From the NCBI GenBank assembly GCA_020630355.1, contig JAHDBO010000081.1, positions 1-8,302 of the forward strand: a stretch of 8,302 nt of DNA, given 5' to 3'. Positions 7,513-8,302 of this stretch are shown here, piece after piece. The stretch comes from Saprospiraceae bacterium (GTDB lineage: Bacteria; Bacteroidota; Bacteroidia; Chitinophagales; Saprospiraceae). Position 1 is the first letter of the stretch, and each line of letters opens with the position of its first letter. A model generated the notes under the pieces. The model saw only the letters and a program-made list of their open reading frames with translations, searched no databases and had not been told where the DNA came from. The translations under genes were made by a program, and so were the position numbers.

Positions 7513-7544
7513 ATGAATGATGTTTATTTTTGAACAACATTCAT
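7513..7544. repeat. Imperfect inverted repeat in the def-sucA gap
   Basis: Within the 195-bp gap between def and sucA, ATGAATGATGTT (7513-7524) pairs with AACAACATTCAT (7533-7544), 11 of 12 positions, around an 8-base loop. The flank toward sucA is rich in ATGA-type repeats (TGAATGAT occurs at 7493-7500 and again at 7514-7521). Neither side has a clean T-tract in the direction of transcription, so it is not a convincing terminator; it could be a leader hairpin of sucA or chance structure in low-complexity DNA. I see no convincing promoter in the gap. Confidence 0.4.
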
Positions 7545-7661
7545 TGGGCTATCTCATATTTAGCCTTCAAATATCGTATTTATTTGACAAAAACGGGGAT
7601 TAGCTTTGAGGTAAAACACCATAGTAAAGTGGAAGTTTTCAAAACCTAGACCCAAAACCGC

Positions 7662-8219
7662 CTATTTCGTGTAAAACTTCATCTTATAATCTGGATCTAC
7701 CTGTCCTTTTCTGATTTTTTCGAGCTTTCGTTTGATGAGGCTGCGCTTTAAGGGTTTTAATAACTCTACAAATAAAATGCCATCGACATGATCGTACTCG
7801 TGTTGAATAACACGAGCGTTCATTCCTTGATAAGTTTCTGTTCTTAACTTAAAGTCCTCGTCGTAATATTCTATGGTGATTTTGGGTTTTCGCATTACAT
7901 CGCCTCTGATGTCGGGGATGCTCAAACAACCCTCTTCATAAGCCCAAGGTTTGCCCGTCTCTTCTATAATATCCGCATTGATAAAAGCCTTTTTGATACC
8001 TAGGTGTTCTTCCCCTTCTTCTTGTATCTGTACGGTGTCGACCAAGAATAAGCGAATCGGTATTCCAACTTGTGGGGCAGCCAAACCGACCCCACTGGCA
8101 TGGTACATGGTTTCCCACATATCTGCAATTAATTTTTTTAGCTCTGGATAATTTTTATCAATATCCTCTGCTTCCTGTTTCAATACAGGATGTCCATAAG
8201 CGACTATTGGTAAAAGCAT
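7662..8219 (-). CDS. def: Peptide deformylase
   Basis: Peptide deformylase is a metal enzyme that removes the formyl group from the N-terminal methionine of new proteins as they leave the ribosome. The product has 185 residues, within the family range. Motif I is GVGLAAPQ (43-50), motif II EEGCLS with metal ligand Cys98 (95-100), and motif III QHEYDH (139-144) with ligands His140 and His144 and catalytic Glu141. Chosen start: ATG 8217-8219, giving MLLPIVAYGHPVLKQEAEDI, the usual deformylase N-terminus. The frame stays open upstream to 8279, but those 20 extra residues are only a translation of the heptamer repeat and are rejected. There is no Shine-Dalgarno site; CAATAAT precedes the ATG. The stop is TAG. 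sucA follows 195 bp downstream on the same strand. Deformylase is usually paired with fmt in proteobacteria; no fmt is seen here. Confidence 0.96.
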   Translation of the reverse strand: MLLPIVAYGHPVLKQEAEDIDKNYPELKKLIADMWETMYHASGVGLAAPQVGIPIRLFLVDTVQIQEEGEEHLGIKKAFINADIIEETGKPWAYEEGCLSIPDIRGDVMRKPKITIEYYDEDFKLRTETYQGMNARVIQHEYDHVDGILFVELLKPLKRSLIKRKLEKIRKGQVDPDYKMKFYTK

Positions 8220-8224
8220 ATTAT

Positions 8225-8302
8225 TGTCTGGTTTCTGGTTTCTGGTTTCTGGTTTCTGGTTTCTGGTTTCAAGTTTCAAGTTTCAAGTTTCAAGTTTCAA
8301 GT
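8225..8302. repeat. Heptanucleotide tandem repeat array, truncated by window edge
   Basis: Read on the plus strand, one degenerate copy (8225-8231, TGTCTGG) is followed by five exact TTTCTGG copies (8232-8266), then five exact TTTCAAG copies (8267-8301), and the array continues past the right edge. The two unit types differ at two adjacent bases and keep the same 7-bp register, so the array probably arose from one unit that mutated and re-expanded. It begins five bases from the def start codon and therefore makes up all of the visible def leader. Heptamer microsatellites of this kind occur in intergenic DNA of several bacterial groups; they can change length by slippage. Confidence 0.95.

Noticed and set aside
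7568..7575. Minus-strand -7 box (GATATTTG) for sucA
   Set aside because: It has one mismatch, and the nearest TTTG lies only about 12 bp upstream, too close for the usual spacing.
8220..8279. 20-residue N-terminal extension of deformylase
   Set aside because: It is only a translation of the heptamer array; the deformylase family begins at or near MLLPIVAYG, and the array is out of keeping with coding sequence.
8225..8302. CRISPR array
   Set aside because: The units are 7 bp and directly abutting, with no spacers; this is a microsatellite.
1..8302. A defence, mobile or otherwise undescribed multi-gene system
   Set aside because: Every gene but one is a clear housekeeping enzyme; there are no transposases, integrases, toxin-antitoxin pairs, nucleases or terminal repeats, and the single unknown gene has no partners.

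Overview
This window looks like ordinary chromosome from a member of the Bacteroidota, possibly the Saprospiria or a neighbouring lineage. The lineage call is inferred from three things. The 2-oxoglutarate dehydrogenase, peptide deformylase and CTP synthase read like Bacteroidota versions. Shine-Dalgarno sites are nearly absent before the starts. One hypothetical protein carries an N-terminal pattern (STLxRIF, then TLNxL, GYxDW) that I associate with this phylum. The class-level guess is weak.

Layout. Left block, plus strand, 1-2233: the 3' end of pyrG (CTP synthase, glutaminase domain), bioD (dethiobiotin synthetase) and psuG (pseudouridine-5'-phosphate glycosidase). They are packed without gaps: the pyrG stop touches the bioD ATG, and the bioD TGA overlaps the psuG GTG in GTGA, so they are probably one coupled operon. 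psuG converges with, and overlaps by 16 bp, a minus-strand hypothetical gene (2218-3003). That gene's product has a putative helix-turn-helix-like N-terminus, and its start is preceded by a perfect 12-bp inverted repeat.

Middle block: a terminator-like hairpin (3208-3249) and a Bacteroidota-type -7 box (3262-3269) lead directly into a plus-strand RsmF-like rRNA m5C methyltransferase (3273-4646). This gene converges with sucA/odhA (4722-7466, minus) across a strong 15-bp hairpin that probably terminates transcription in both directions.

Right block, minus strand: def (peptide deformylase, 7662-8219) lies 195 bp upstream of sucA. Its start codon sits a few bases from a heptanucleotide tandem array (TTTCTGG copies switching to TTTCAAG copies on the plus strand) that runs off the right edge.

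Functionally these are housekeeping genes: CTP synthesis, biotin synthesis, pseudouridine salvage, ribosome modification, TCA cycle and N-terminal protein processing. I found no phage, transposon, CRISPR, defence or secretion system, and no tRNA or rRNA. The items most worth a second look are the heptamer array in the def leader, the bioD-psuG coupling without a pseudouridine kinase gene, the inverted repeat next to the hypothetical gene, and the hairpin plus -7 box that abuts the methyltransferase ATG.
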